Positions 27,913 through 37,720 of a stretch of 64,000 nt of DNA are shown piece by piece. The translations under genes and the position numbers were made by a program. The stretch is from Marinobacter szutsaonensis (GTDB lineage: Bacteria > Pseudomonadota > Gammaproteobacteria > Pseudomonadales > Oleiphilaceae). Location of the stretch: assembly GCF_039523335.1 (NCBI RefSeq), contig NZ_BAAAFC010000002.1, positions 62,001-126,000 on the forward strand, read 5' to 3'. The notes beneath the pieces are model-generated. The model was not told the DNA's origin, did not search any database, and was given only the letters and a program-made list of their open reading frames with translations. How positions within the stretch are numbered: the first letter of the stretch is position 1; every line of letters starts with the position of its first letter.

Positions 27913-28263
27913 ATGCAGGCTGAAGAACTGAAAGATCTGGTTGTAAAAGCACTTGAAGAGGTAAAAGCGCAGGACATCAGTGTGATTGATGTTCGTGACC
28001 GTACCAGCGTCACGGATTTCATGGTGCTGGCGTCCGGTACGTCAAACCGTCATGTGAAGTCCCTTGCCGATTCTGTGGTTGTTGAAGCCAAGGAGCAGGG
28101 CGTGCGCGCCAGTAATGTCGAGGGCGCCACTGCCAGTGACTGGATCCTGGTAGACCTCGGCGATGTTGTGGTTCATGTCATGATGCCCGCTACCCGCGAG
28201 TTCTATGATCTGGAGCGGTTCTGGCGCGACGCACCGGATCTGGGTGTCGCGGGCAGCGAATAA
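27913..28263 (+). CDS. rsfS: Ribosomal silencing factor RsfS
   Basis: RsfS binds ribosomal protein L14 and blocks 30S-50S joining when nutrients are low. The 116-residue protein has the family sequence [33 protein letters not shown] and ends [18 protein letters not shown] (here [16 protein letters not shown]). It lies between nadD and rlmH as in many gammaproteobacteria. Confidence 0.97.
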   Translation: MQAEELKDLVVKALEEVKAQDISVIDVRDRTSVTDFMVLASGTSNRHVKSLADSVVVEAKEQGVRASNVEGATASDWILVDLGDVVVHVMMPATREFYDLERFWRDAPDLGVAGSE

Positions 28264-28265
28264 CC

Positions 28266-28736
28266 ATGCGGTTACGTCTGATCTGTGTGGGGCAGAAGAT
28301 GCCCGACTGGGTCAGTGCCGGGTACAACGATTACGCCCGCCGGATGCCCCCGGAGCTTCTCCTTGAGCTGGTCGAAATCCCCATGGCACATCGGGGCAAA
28401 AACCCTGATATTCCCAGGCTGATGCAAAAGGAAAGCGACGCGATTCTCTCGGCAACCGGTCCGCGGGACCGGGTTGTTGCCCTGGAAGTCGGCGGTCGCC
28501 CCTGGTCCACCGAAAAGCTCGCCAGCCAGCTTGAAAACTGGCAGCAGGACGGCCGCGACGTGAGTTTCCTGGTTGGTGGCCCCGACGGTCTGGCGGACGC
28601 CTGCCGGCAGAGGGCAGACCAGCAGTGGTCGCTGTCGCCCCTGACCCTCCCTCACCCGCTGGTTCGAATCCTGCTGGCCGAACAGCTTTACCGGGCCTGG
28701 TCGATCACCCGCAATCATCCGTATCACCGGGCCTAG
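28266..28736 (+). CDS. rlmH: 23S rRNA pseudouridine-1915 N3-methyltransferase
   Basis: RlmH is a SPOUT methyltransferase acting on pseudouridine 1915 of 23S rRNA. The 156-residue sequence has [16 protein letters not shown], the SAM-knot FLVGGPDGL and the end [21 protein letters not shown]. It starts two bases after rsfS ends. Confidence 0.97.
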   Translation: MRLRLICVGQKMPDWVSAGYNDYARRMPPELLLELVEIPMAHRGKNPDIPRLMQKESDAILSATGPRDRVVALEVGGRPWSTEKLASQLENWQQDGRDVSFLVGGPDGLADACRQRADQQWSLSPLTLPHPLVRILLAEQLYRAWSITRNHPYHRA

Positions 28737-28745
28737 GGGGCAGTT

Positions 28746-30638
28746 ATGCCGTGGGGTGAATTCAAGGATACCGCCGCCGAACGCCGGTTGTTCCAGCGCC
28801 GCACCGTGGTCATGCTGGTGTTTGTCATCCTGATGCTGGGTGGCCTGCTGGGCCGCATGTATCAGCTGCAAGTGGTCGAACACGACATCTACACCACGAT
28901 TTCTGACAAGAACCGGGTGCAGGTCCAGTCCGTGCCCCCGCCCCGTGGCCTGGTCTATGACCGCAACGGGGAGCTGCTGGCCCAGAACCGTCCGGTATTC
29001 AGCGTCACCCTGGTGCCCGAGCGCGTGGATGGCATGGATGAGACCCTTATCCGGCTGGGCCGCATCCTCGATGTTTCTGAACAGGATTTGGAGCGCTTCC
29101 AGCGGCGCCTGAAAGAACCCCGACGGCCTTTCCAGGAGATTCCCCTCCGATACGACCTGACCGAGCAGGAGATTGCCCGGCTCGCCGTCCATCGCCATGA
29201 GTTGCCGGGCGTTGAGGTCGAGGCGGAACTGGTACGGTATTACCCCCACAGTGAGCTCACCGCCCATGTGCTCGGCTACGTTGGCCGCATCAACCGGGAA
29301 GAGTTGCAGCGTATTGACCCGGTCAATTACGCCGGCACCAACTACATCGGCAAGTCCGGTATAGAACGGTTCTACGAAGAGACCCTGCATGGCAAGGTCG
29401 GCTATCAGCACGTAGAAACCAATGCCCGTGGCCGTACGCTCCGGGTACTGGAGCGCGAGAATCCGGTCCCCGGTGAAGACCTGAAGCTGCATCTGGACCT
29501 GCGGTTGCAGCAGCGGGCACACGAGCTGCTGGACGGCCGCCGTGGTGCAGTCATCGCCATCGAACCCAAAACAGGCGGTATCCTGGCGCTGGCCAGTGTG
29601 CCGGGGTTCGACACCAACAAGTTTGTCACCGGCATCAGTGTCGATGACTATCGCGCCCTGAGCCAGAGCAAGGACAAACCCCTGTTCAATCGGGCGCTGC
29701 GTGGCCAGTACCCGCCGGGCTCGGTCATGAAACCCATGTTGGCGATTGCCGCCCTCGACAGCGGAGTGGCCACCCGGGACCGCACCATCTGGGATCCAGG
29801 CTATTTCCAGCTAAAGGAAGGCGGGCGCCGGTATCGGGACTGGAAGCGCGGCGGCCATGGCTGGGTGGATCTGAGGGAGGCTATCGCCGAGTCGTGTGAC
29901 ATCTACTTTTACGAGACAGCCGTCGAGATGGGGGTGGATACCATGTCAGGCTACCTCTCCAGTTTCGGTTTTGGCGAAGATGCCGCCCTGGATGTATCCG
30001 GTGCCCTGAGTGGTCTGCTGCCCTCCCGGGAATGGAAGCGGGCCATACATAATGAACCCTGGTACCCGGGGGACTCGGTCAACCTGGGCATCGGTCAGGG
30101 CTATATGCTGGCAACACCTCTTCAAATGGCGACTGCGACCGCACTCATCGCCAACCGCGGAACCTGGGTCGAGCCGCGCCTGCTCAGGGACGTGATCGGG
30201 GATGATTCGGTGGAAGATGTCCTGCCTGACGAGACCCATCAGCCCCTGGCGCTGAAGAATCCTGAGGACTGGGAGTATGTGGTCGAGAGTATGGCGGAGG
30301 TAATGCACGGTACCAAGGGCACCGCTCGTCGGGCTGGCAGTGATGCACCGTACCGGATGGCGGGCAAGACCGGGACTGCCCAGGTGTTCAGCCTCGCTGA
30401 AGACGAGGAATACGACGCCGAGGAAATCCGGGAGCGTCTCAGGGACCATGCCCTGTTTGTGGGTTTTGCCCCGGTCGAGGATCCGAAAATCGTGGTATCG
30501 GTCATCGTCGAGAACGGCGGTAGCGGTAGTGGTACGGCGGCTCCGGTCGCCAGGGCGCTGTTCGATGCCTGGCTACTTGAGCTTTCCGAAGGCAGTGACA
30601 GTGGTCTGGTGAGCCAGGCAACAGGGGGAGCGCAATAA
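28746..30638 (+). CDS. mrdA: Penicillin-binding protein 2, elongation transpeptidase
   Basis: PBP2 crosslinks peptidoglycan in the elongasome together with RodA. The 630-residue protein has one N-terminal membrane anchor (about 25-45), a PBP dimer domain, and a transpeptidase domain with the active Ser in PGSVMKPM, the SxD motif in ESCDIYF and KTGTAQ. Its stop overlaps the mrdB ATG, so the two partners are coupled. Confidence 0.97.
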   Translation: MPWGEFKDTAAERRLFQRRTVVMLVFVILMLGGLLGRMYQLQVVEHDIYTTISDKNRVQVQSVPPPRGLVYDRNGELLAQNRPVFSVTLVPERVDGMDETLIRLGRILDVSEQDLERFQRRLKEPRRPFQEIPLRYDLTEQEIARLAVHRHELPGVEVEAELVRYYPHSELTAHVLGYVGRINREELQRIDPVNYAGTNYIGKSGIERFYEETLHGKVGYQHVETNARGRTLRVLERENPVPGEDLKLHLDLRLQQRAHELLDGRRGAVIAIEPKTGGILALASVPGFDTNKFVTGISVDDYRALSQSKDKPLFNRALRGQYPPGSVMKPMLAIAALDSGVATRDRTIWDPGYFQLKEGGRRYRDWKRGGHGWVDLREAIAESCDIYFYETAVEMGVDTMSGYLSSFGFGEDAALDVSGALSGLLPSREWKRAIHNEPWYPGDSVNLGIGQGYMLATPLQMATATALIANRGTWVEPRLLRDVIGDDSVEDVLPDETHQPLALKNPEDWEYVVESMAEVMHGTKGTARRAGSDAPYRMAGKTGTAQVFSLAEDEEYDAEEIRERLRDHALFVGFAPVEDPKIVVSVIVENGGSGSGTAAPVARALFDAWLLELSEGSDSGLVSQATGGAQ

Positions 30639-31780
30639 TGGCTTTGAAAGACCTGGTGGATCCGGCTGCCTCCGGCCCCCTGGCACGTTCCCGAGGCATC
30701 TGGTCTGCCCTGCATCTGGACCCCATCCTGCTGTTCCTGCTGTTGATCCTGGTCTCCGGTGGCCTGTTTGTTCTCTACAGTGGTGCCGACCGCAACATCG
30801 AAGTGGTCAAGGCTCAGGGCATCCGTCTTGGCGTTGCCTTCGTGGTGATGCTGGTGTTCGCCCAGCTCGACCCGGCTGTTTTTCGCCGCTGGGCTCCCTG
30901 GCTCTATGCAGCCGGCCTCGTCGCTCTGGCTGCGGTTCTCGTGATGGGGGTTGGTGCCAAGGGTGCCCAGCGCTGGCTGGCACTGCCCGGACTGCCGCGC
31001 TTCCAGCCCTCTGAAATCATGAAACTCGTGGTTCCGATGATGGCCGCGTGGTACCTGTCCCGGCACTTTTTGCCGCCGCGCCTGTCACAGGTTGCCGTGG
31101 GGCTGGCCATTGTGCTGGTCCCCATGGTGATGATCATCCAGCAGCCGGATCTGGGTACGTCCCTGCTGGTGGGGATGGCAGGTCTGTTTGTAGTTTTCTT
31201 TGCCGGCATGAGCTGGAAGCTGATTGCTGCTTTCGTGGCCATGGTTTCGGTATCCGCGCCACTGATGTGGTTCTTCGTGATGCGGGAGTACCAGAAACAG
31301 CGGGTACTGACCCTGCTGGATCCGCAGAGTGATCCGCTGGGTGCCGGCTGGAACATTATCCAGTCCAAGACTGCCATCGGTTCGGGCGGTATTGACGGAA
31401 AGGGATGGCTGCAGGGGACCCAATCACACCTGGAATTCCTGCCGGAGAGTCACACAGACTTTATCGTCGCCGTGCTCGCCGAGGAATTCGGCTTTGTCGG
31501 TATGATGGTGCTGCTGCTGGTCTATTTTCTGATCATCCTGCGCTGCCTGTATATCGCGGCCACCGCCCAGGACTCGTTCAGCCGATTGTTGGCGGGAGCC
31601 TTGACCATGACCTTCTTTATCTACATCTTCGTGAATGTGGGGATGGTCAGTGGATTGTTGCCGGTGGTGGGGGTGCCCCTGCCACTGATCAGCTACGGCG
31701 GCACTTCGGGGGTGACGCTCATGGCAGCGTTCGGCGTACTGATGTCGATACACACCCATCGAAGAATGATCAGTGCCTGA
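30638..31780 (+). CDS. mrdB: RodA, SEDS peptidoglycan glycosyltransferase
   Basis: RodA polymerises lipid II during cell elongation. The 380-residue protein has about ten membrane segments and SEDS signatures FQPSEIMKL, QQPDLGTSLL, FLPESHTDFI and PLPLISYGGTS. It is coupled to mrdA. The usual lytic transglycosylase gene (mltB) between it and rlpA is missing. Confidence 0.97.
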   Translation: MALKDLVDPAASGPLARSRGIWSALHLDPILLFLLLILVSGGLFVLYSGADRNIEVVKAQGIRLGVAFVVMLVFAQLDPAVFRRWAPWLYAAGLVALAAVLVMGVGAKGAQRWLALPGLPRFQPSEIMKLVVPMMAAWYLSRHFLPPRLSQVAVGLAIVLVPMVMIIQQPDLGTSLLVGMAGLFVVFFAGMSWKLIAAFVAMVSVSAPLMWFFVMREYQKQRVLTLLDPQSDPLGAGWNIIQSKTAIGSGGIDGKGWLQGTQSHLEFLPESHTDFIVAVLAEEFGFVGMMVLLLVYFLIILRCLYIAATAQDSFSRLLAGALTMTFFIYIFVNVGMVSGLLPVVGVPLPLISYGGTSGVTLMAAFGVLMSIHTHRRMISA

Positions 31781-31887
31781 TCAACCATTGAATGCGGGTA
31801 ATGGTGAATCGGCAGGATAACCCGCTACAATGACTGAAAACCGCCGGGCCAGAACAGGGCGGGAACAGAAAAGAGGATTTCCGGACC

Positions 31888-32781
31888 GTGAAGCCGAGGT
31901 TTACGTTTACATGGTGGTTGACTGCCTTTGCCACGCTGATGCTCGGTGGTTGCGCCTCGTCGCCCGAGACCGATCATTCCTCGCGTTATACCCTTAGCCA
32001 GGATCGGGCTCCGGCGGGTAATTTCGACGTCTCCGGGCTCGCCGACGCGCAGCCGCGCTACGAGTCACCGAGGACCGCCGGTAACAAGTCGCCCTACACA
32101 GTGTGGGGCAAGAGTTACCGGGTTCTCGAAAGCAATGAGGGTTACGTCGCCACCGGAACCGCCAGCTGGTATGGCGAGAAGTTTCACGGTCACAAGACCT
32201 CCAATGGCGAAACCTTCGACATGTACGAAATGTCCGCGGCCCACAAGTCCCTGCGGATCCCGGGCTACGCCCGGGTCACCAACCTGGACAACGGCCGGTC
32301 GGTGATTGTCCGGGTTAATGACCGGGGGCCGTTCCACGGTGATCGTCTGATCGATCTGTCCTACGCCGCGGCCAAGAAACTTGGCTATCAGTCCAGGGGT
32401 ACGGCGCGGGTCGAGGTGGCAGCCATCACGGTCAGGGCGGATGGCTCCATGACGCTGGCGGGCGAGCCGTTTGTACCCGGCGACGGGCGCGCACCGGTAG
32501 CCTCCGCTACAGTGGCAGAAAACGCAGTGGACACCGGATCCCGCGGCCTGTTCGTGCAGCTGGGATCTTTCAGCAGCCGGGACCCTGCGGAGGCCCTGCT
32601 GGGTCAGGTCCGCTCGGTACTGGAAAACCCGATGCGGGTTCGCGCCATCGATACCCAGGCGGGCCGTTTTCACCGGGTACAGGTCGGACCGTTCGAGGAC
32701 GAGGAGTCCGCCCGGCGCACCCAGAGCCTGCTGGAGGCCCGGGGCTTCTCGCAGTCTGTTCTGCTGACTGATTCGCACTGA
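31888..32781 (+). CDS. rlpA: Septal-ring lipoprotein RlpA
   Basis: RlpA is an outer-membrane lipoprotein that acts on denuded glycan strands, at least in Pseudomonas aeruginosa where it is a lytic transglycosylase. The start is GTG at 31888. A signal with lipobox LGGC is followed by a double-psi beta-barrel domain (TASWYGEKFHGHKTSNGE, VNDRGPFHGDRLIDLS) and a C-terminal SPOR domain (about 220-297, LFVQLGSFSSRDPAEAL). Length 297. Confidence 0.95.
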   Translation: MKPRFTFTWWLTAFATLMLGGCASSPETDHSSRYTLSQDRAPAGNFDVSGLADAQPRYESPRTAGNKSPYTVWGKSYRVLESNEGYVATGTASWYGEKFHGHKTSNGETFDMYEMSAAHKSLRIPGYARVTNLDNGRSVIVRVNDRGPFHGDRLIDLSYAAAKKLGYQSRGTARVEVAAITVRADGSMTLAGEPFVPGDGRAPVASATVAENAVDTGSRGLFVQLGSFSSRDPAEALLGQVRSVLENPMRVRAIDTQAGRFHRVQVGPFEDEESARRTQSLLEARGFSQSVLLTDSH

Positions 32782-32812
32782 GTAATTCCATAACCAGAAA
32801 CACACCTGACGA

Positions 32813-33991
32813 ATGAATGGACCAATGGCCTTAACAACCGTTTTACGCTCCTTCTCTGTTGTACTTGTCCTTGCCCTGGCCCTTGCGGGCAAGGCGATGG
32901 CGCAGTCGGTACTTATTCCTTCCCCGCCGCAGATTGCAGGCAGTTCCTATGTACTGATGGATCCGAAGAGCGGGCGCATCATCATGGAGGAGAACAGCCA
33001 CGAGCGACTGCCTCCTGCCAGCCTGACCAAAATGATGACCGCCTACATCGTGGAGCGGGAACTGGATGAGGGCCGGATTTCCATGAGCGACATGGTCCCC
33101 ATCAGTGTCAAGGCGTGGAAAACGGAAGGCTCCAGGACCTTCGTGCAGGAAGGCACCGAGGTCTCTGTGGAAGATTTGCTCAAGGGTGTCATTATCCAGT
33201 CCGGTAACGATGCTTCCGTGGCTCTGGCGGAGTTTGTTGCCGGCAGCGAGGGTGCCTTCGTCGACATCATGAATCAGCAGGCCCAGCTGCTGGGTATGAA
33301 GGACACCAGCTTTGCCAACGCCACCGGTCTGCCGTCGGAGGATCATTACTCCACGGCTTACGATCTGGCGTTGCTGGCCCGTGCCATCATCAACGACTAC
33401 CCGGAAAACTATCCGCTGTACGCCGAGAAGCACTTCACTTACAACAACATCCGTCAGCCCAACCGGAACAGCTTGCTGTGGCGGGATGACAGTGTGGACG
33501 GGCTGAAAACCGGCCATACCGAAGAGGCCGGCTACTGCCTGGTGGCGTCCGCCAAACGTGAGGACACCCGTTTTATCGCAGTGGTAATGGGAACCAGCAG
33601 TAGCCAGGCCCGGGCCCAGGAAGTGCAGAAGATGCTCAACTACGGCTTCCGTTACTATGAGAGTGAACGCCTGTTCCGGTCCGGCCAGGAGCTCATGGAA
33701 GCCCGGATCTGGGGTGGCCAGGCGGATCAGGTGTCGGTCGGGCTGACCGAGGATGTGTTCGTGACCATTCCCCGGGGATCCCGCAATCAGCTGGAATCCA
33801 CCGTAGACCTTGATTCTGTGATCAAAGCACCCATCAATGTCGGAGACGAGCTGGGTCGGGTCAAGGTAAGCCTGAGCGGTACGGTGCTGGTGGATGAACC
33901 GGTACTCGCCCTGACCGAGGTTCCCGAAGGCGGACTGTTCAAGCGTCTCTGGGACGCGATCAAGCTCTTTTTCGTTCAGTTGTTTCAGTAA
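32813..33991 (+). CDS. dacA: D-alanyl-D-alanine carboxypeptidase (PBP5/6 type)
   Basis: DacA trims the terminal D-Ala from peptidoglycan stem peptides. A signal peptide ends near GKAMA-QS. The active site shows SLTK (PASLTKMMTAY), SGN (IQSGNDASVAL) and KTGHTEEAGYC. A PBP5-type C-terminal beta domain follows and the protein ends in an amphipathic membrane-anchoring helix (LFKRLWDAIKLFFVQLF). Two ATGs (32813 and 32825) are possible starts; neither has a strong ribosome site. Confidence 0.96.
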   Translation: MNGPMALTTVLRSFSVVLVLALALAGKAMAQSVLIPSPPQIAGSSYVLMDPKSGRIIMEENSHERLPPASLTKMMTAYIVERELDEGRISMSDMVPISVKAWKTEGSRTFVQEGTEVSVEDLLKGVIIQSGNDASVALAEFVAGSEGAFVDIMNQQAQLLGMKDTSFANATGLPSEDHYSTAYDLALLARAIINDYPENYPLYAEKHFTYNNIRQPNRNSLLWRDDSVDGLKTGHTEEAGYCLVASAKREDTRFIAVVMGTSSSQARAQEVQKMLNYGFRYYESERLFRSGQELMEARIWGGQADQVSVGLTEDVFVTIPRGSRNQLESTVDLDSVIKAPINVGDELGRVKVSLSGTVLVDEPVLALTEVPEGGLFKRLWDAIKLFFVQLFQ

Positions 33992-34022
33992 GGGTGATGT
34001 CAGTACCCGGGAGTAATGCGGC

Positions 34023-34292
34023 ATGAGTGAGCCGAAAGCACCAAAAATCGAATTCCCCTGCGATTACGTGATCAAGGTAATCGGTAATGCCGCACCTGAT
34101 TTCACCGATTTTGTCGTGGAAGTGGTGGAGTGCCACGCGCCCGGGATTACCGAGGCGGACATTTCCGTGACCGACAGCAGCAAGGGCCGCTTTTCCTCGG
34201 TCCAGCTGAAAATTGTTGCTACGGGTGAGGAACAGCTCAAGGCACTGTTTGAAGATCTGAAGGCCAGCGGCCGGGTTCACATGGTGCTCTGA
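34023..34292 (+). CDS. ybeD: DUF493 (YbeD) family protein
   Basis: An 89-residue protein with an ACT-like fold, found between dacA and lipB in many gammaproteobacteria. Conserved parts are [13 protein letters not shown] and [22 protein letters not shown]. The exact role is unknown. It starts 31 bases after dacA and ends five bases before lipB. Confidence 0.93.
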   Translation: MSEPKAPKIEFPCDYVIKVIGNAAPDFTDFVVEVVECHAPGITEADISVTDSSKGRFSSVQLKIVATGEEQLKALFEDLKASGRVHMVL

Positions 34293-34297
34293 CGGCC

Positions 34298-34936
34298 ATG
34301 GCAGAACTCGTTGTCCGTTCCCTCGGGGAGCAGCCTTACCTGGAAACCTGGGAAGCCATGAAGAATTTCACGGCGGACCGGGATGGCAACACCATGGACG
34401 AGCTCTGGTGCCTCGAGCACCCCAGGGTGTTTACCCAGGGACAGGCGGGCAAGGCCGAGCATGTACTGTTGCCCGGTGACATTCCCGTCATCAAGGTGGA
34501 CCGTGGTGGCCAGGTGACCTATCACGGTCCCGGCCAGCTGGTGATCTATCTGATGATTGACCTGCCGCGCAGAAAGCTTGGAGTCCGGAGTCTGGTGGAT
34601 CAGATCGAGCAGGGCATTGTCCGCACCCTGGCGGACCTGGGTGTTGAAGCGGCCCCGCGCGCCGACGCCCCCGGCGTCTATGTGGGGGAGGCCAAGATTG
34701 CGTCCCTCGGCCTGAGAGTCCGTCGTGGATGTTCCTTCCATGGCCTCGCGTTGAACGTGGATATGGACATGGAGCCCTTCAGCCGCATCAATCCCTGCGG
34801 TTATGCCGGCATGCCTATGTGCCAGGTCCGGGATTTCGTGCCGGGAGCCACGGTGGCCGACATAGAACAGCGTCTGGTTGACCATCTGGTTACCGGCCTC
34901 GGTTACCAGCAGGTACAGCACTCCAGAAGCTGGTGA
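34298..34936 (+). CDS. lipB: Octanoyl-ACP:protein octanoyltransferase
   Basis: LipB moves octanoate from acyl carrier protein to lipoyl domains. The 212-residue enzyme has [21 protein letters not shown], the catalytic Lys in [13 protein letters not shown] and the catalytic Cys in NPCGYAGM. Its partner lipA is about 25 kb away at 59485, not adjacent. It converges with a GGDEF gene with only six bases between stops. Confidence 0.96.
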   Translation: MAELVVRSLGEQPYLETWEAMKNFTADRDGNTMDELWCLEHPRVFTQGQAGKAEHVLLPGDIPVIKVDRGGQVTYHGPGQLVIYLMIDLPRRKLGVRSLVDQIEQGIVRTLADLGVEAAPRADAPGVYVGEAKIASLGLRVRRGCSFHGLALNVDMDMEPFSRINPCGYAGMPMCQVRDFVPGATVADIEQRLVDHLVTGLGYQQVQHSRSW

Positions 34937-34942
34937 CCGGCG

Positions 34943-36025
34943 TCAGGTCGCAGCGGCACAGGCCTGGTTCCGGCCGGCACTCTTTGCCCCATAGAGCGCT
35001 TCATCGGCCCTCTGCAGCAGGCGGTCGATGGACTCCGACCCGGTAATGGTGGCCGTGCCGATACTGATGGTGGCTCCGAGCTGGTGGCCATCCACCTCGA
35101 CCGAGCCCGCCTCGACAGCAGTACGGATACGCTGGGCCGTCTGCAGGGCCTCGCCCGGCCCCGTCTCCGGTAACAGGACCAGGTATTCCTCACCGCCCCA
35201 CCGGGCCACGGTATCGACTTTCCGGCATTGATCCCGCAGGGTGCGGGCGACCATTCTGATCAGCTCGTCTCCGGCGTGATGACCGTAATGGTCGTTGATA
35301 CCCTTGAAAAGATCGATGTCCATCAGCATGACCGAGAACGGCCGTTGGGTGCGCAGGTAGCGCTGGTACTCGGTCTCCAGTTGCTCCAGGCCCTCCCGAC
35401 GGTTCGCCAGGCCGGTCAGGGCGTCGTGTTTGGCGGCGAATTCAAACTCGGACGCCAGTCTGAGCAAGCGCAGCTTGCTGCGTCGCCGGCTCTGGTCAAG
35501 GATGTAACAGGTGACCATCTCGAAACCGAGTACGATAACCATCGAGATCCGAAAGCTGGTGCTGTAGGGCGGCTCGAAAACGAGGTCACCGGCAGGACTG
35601 AACAGGAACACGAGAGCAGCCAGGCCGCCGGCGCAGGCGATGACGCCCACCCGGGCCTGGCTGATATAGAAAATGACCGGCGGATAGGCAAACAGCCAGA
35701 TAATGGCGGAGCCATCCTCCACCGCCTGGATCACCAGAAAGGTGAACAGCGCCGTGATCAGGCCGATAAATCCGCGGCGGTGAAGGGTCTGGTGCCGGAT
35801 CCCGAGATAGACCAGGGAATTCAGCGCCAGCAGCGCTGAAAAGGTGACCAGCAACGGTGCCGTGAACGGACTGTCCGCGGTGCTGACGGCCCGGCCGGCA
35901 AAAAACAGCAGGATGGGTACTGCTGCAGAGGTGAGCCAGTTGATCAGTACCGGTACCGGGATTTCGCCTTTCACGCGAAACTGAGACAGTTCGGTATCCG
36001 GGGTTTTGGCAGCCGTTTGCTTCAT
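34943..36025 (-). CDS. Membrane diguanylate cyclase
   Basis: This 360-residue protein has about six membrane segments (residues 25-185) and a C-terminal GGDEF domain (about 195-355). The catalytic motif GGEEY, the HDALTGLANRR entry and the I-site RKVD five residues before it are all intact, so it should make c-di-GMP and be product-inhibited. The N-terminal sensor is not one I can name. It contrasts with the two degenerate GGDEF proteins at 23775-25783. Confidence 0.92.
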   Translation of the reverse strand: MKQTAAKTPDTELSQFRVKGEIPVPVLINWLTSAAVPILLFFAGRAVSTADSPFTAPLLVTFSALLALNSLVYLGIRHQTLHRRGFIGLITALFTFLVIQAVEDGSAIIWLFAYPPVIFYISQARVGVIACAGGLAALVFLFSPAGDLVFEPPYSTSFRISMVIVLGFEMVTCYILDQSRRRSKLRLLRLASEFEFAAKHDALTGLANRREGLEQLETEYQRYLRTQRPFSVMLMDIDLFKGINDHYGHHAGDELIRMVARTLRDQCRKVDTVARWGGEEYLVLLPETGPGEALQTAQRIRTAVEAGSVEVDGHQLGATISIGTATITGSESIDRLLQRADEALYGAKSAGRNQACAAAT

Positions 36026-36274
36026 TTTCAGTCTTGTTCTTGTGTTGTACCGAGCCTGATACTGCCTGACATACTAGACCCGATTGGCAATCAGGACTGT
36101 AGTAAAACGTAAACAGGTACCACAGTGACATTTAAACCGGAATCCGCAGGCCGGCATTGGCCGCCAGGCCAGGGAGAACGGGTCGAATCGGTGAGGATAG
36201 GTTGTCACTGTATCCGTATAATGGAATGAACAGCTGGCAGACAGCGCAAATTCTCCGACACCCACAGGTTGTCC

Positions 36275-37720
36275 ATGTCATCCAAGCGTCCAGGAGCAAA
36301 AGTTTCCCGCATCAAGACCGGCAGCTTCGAGCGCAGGCTTAGCCTGACCCGGGCAGGCCTGACGGCAGGTACCCGCATGGCCTCCCACATGGCCACCAAC
36401 TGGTTCAGCAGCAAGGACAAGCGCGATGAACGGCACCGGGCCATGCTGTCCAACCAGGCCCGGTTCCTGGTGGATGAACTGGGGCGCCTGAAAGGCAGTG
36501 TGGTGAAGATCGGGCAGGTGATGGCGCTGTACGGCGAACATTTTCTGCCCGAAGAGGTCACCGAGGCCCTGCACACCCTCGAGGACCAGACCACCTCCCT
36601 GGAGTGGCCGGCGATAGAACGGGTGCTCAAGGAAGAGCTGGGCAGCAACCGGCTGGCGGAACTGGACGTGGATCCCGAGCCTATCGGTGCCGCCTCGCTG
36701 GGTCAGGTACACCGTGCGGTCCGGCGCAGCGACGGTTTGGAGCTGGTGCTGAAAGTCCAGTATCCGGGCGTTGCGGATGCCGTCGACAGCGACCTGAATG
36801 CGGTGGCACAGCTGCTGAAAGTGGCGCGGCTTGTCAGCTTCGGGCCGGAATTCAATGACTGGCTCGAGGAAGTCCGGGAGATGATGCACCGGGAGGTGGA
36901 TTATCGCCTGGAAGCCCGCACCACTGAGAAATTCCGGACCATGCTGGCGTCCGACCCCCGGTTCATCGTGCCCAGGGTGTTGCAGGAATACTCGACAGCT
37001 CACGTGATCGCCTCGACTTATGAGCATGGCCACTCGGTGGGATCCCGGGAGGTTCGCGAACTCTCGCTGGAGCGGCGTAGCGCCCTTGGCGAGGCGGCCC
37101 TGGAGCTGTTTTTCCGGGAGCTGTTCGTCTGGGGGGAGATCCAGACCGATCCCAACTTCGGTAACTATCGCATCCGCATCGCCGGTGAGGAGGGCGAGGA
37201 TCCAGGCTATGACCGTATCGTCCTGCTCGACTTCGGTGCCGTGCAGTCCTACTCGGACGAGTTCCTTACGCCGGTCATCCAGATGATCCGGGCTTCCTAC
37301 GAGCAAGACCTTGAAGCGGTGATCGACGGTGGTATCAAGCTTCGTTTCATGAGTCTGGACTGGCCCCGGGAAGTGCTGGAGAAATTCGGCAAGGTCTGTA
37401 TGTCGGTGCTCGAGCCCCTGGCGAAAGACCAGTTCGAATGGCCGGATTACGCGGTCAACAGTCACGGCCAGTATCGGTGGAAACAGAGTGATCTGCCGTC
37501 CCGGGTTGCCCGCCAGGCGGCCCGTTCCGCCATCAGCCGGTACTTCCGGGTACCTCCCAAGGAATTTGTGTTCCTGAACCGGAAGCTGATCGGTGTCTAT
37601 ACGTTCATTGCCGTGCTGCACTCCGAGTTCAATGGTGAACCCCTGTTGCGCAAGTACCTTTACGGAGACGGTGAGGACGCGCCCGATGCCTCGGCCACCA
37701 GCCAGAGCACGAAGGCGTAG
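36275..37720 (+). CDS. ABC1 (AarF/UbiB-like) atypical kinase family protein
   Basis: A 481-residue ABC1 family protein. The family motif KxGQ appears as GSVVKIGQVMALYGEHFLP, the Ala-rich loop as IGAASLGQVHRA, and the kinase-like Lys as VLKVQYPG. The metal-binding DFG is in LLDFGAVQ, but the usual HADPHPGN is QTDPNFGN. There are no C-terminal membrane helices like those of UbiB, so it is probably a UbiB paralogue of unknown substrate. I chose ATG 36275 over the TTG two codons before it. Its 3' end overlaps the convergent yqaA-like gene by 61 bases. Confidence 0.88.
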   Translation: MSSKRPGAKVSRIKTGSFERRLSLTRAGLTAGTRMASHMATNWFSSKDKRDERHRAMLSNQARFLVDELGRLKGSVVKIGQVMALYGEHFLPEEVTEALHTLEDQTTSLEWPAIERVLKEELGSNRLAELDVDPEPIGAASLGQVHRAVRRSDGLELVLKVQYPGVADAVDSDLNAVAQLLKVARLVSFGPEFNDWLEEVREMMHREVDYRLEARTTEKFRTMLASDPRFIVPRVLQEYSTAHVIASTYEHGHSVGSREVRELSLERRSALGEAALELFFRELFVWGEIQTDPNFGNYRIRIAGEEGEDPGYDRIVLLDFGAVQSYSDEFLTPVIQMIRASYEQDLEAVIDGGIKLRFMSLDWPREVLEKFGKVCMSVLEPLAKDQFEWPDYAVNSHGQYRWKQSDLPSRVARQAARSAISRYFRVPPKEFVFLNRKLIGVYTFIAVLHSEFNGEPLLRKYLYGDGEDAPDASATSQSTKA

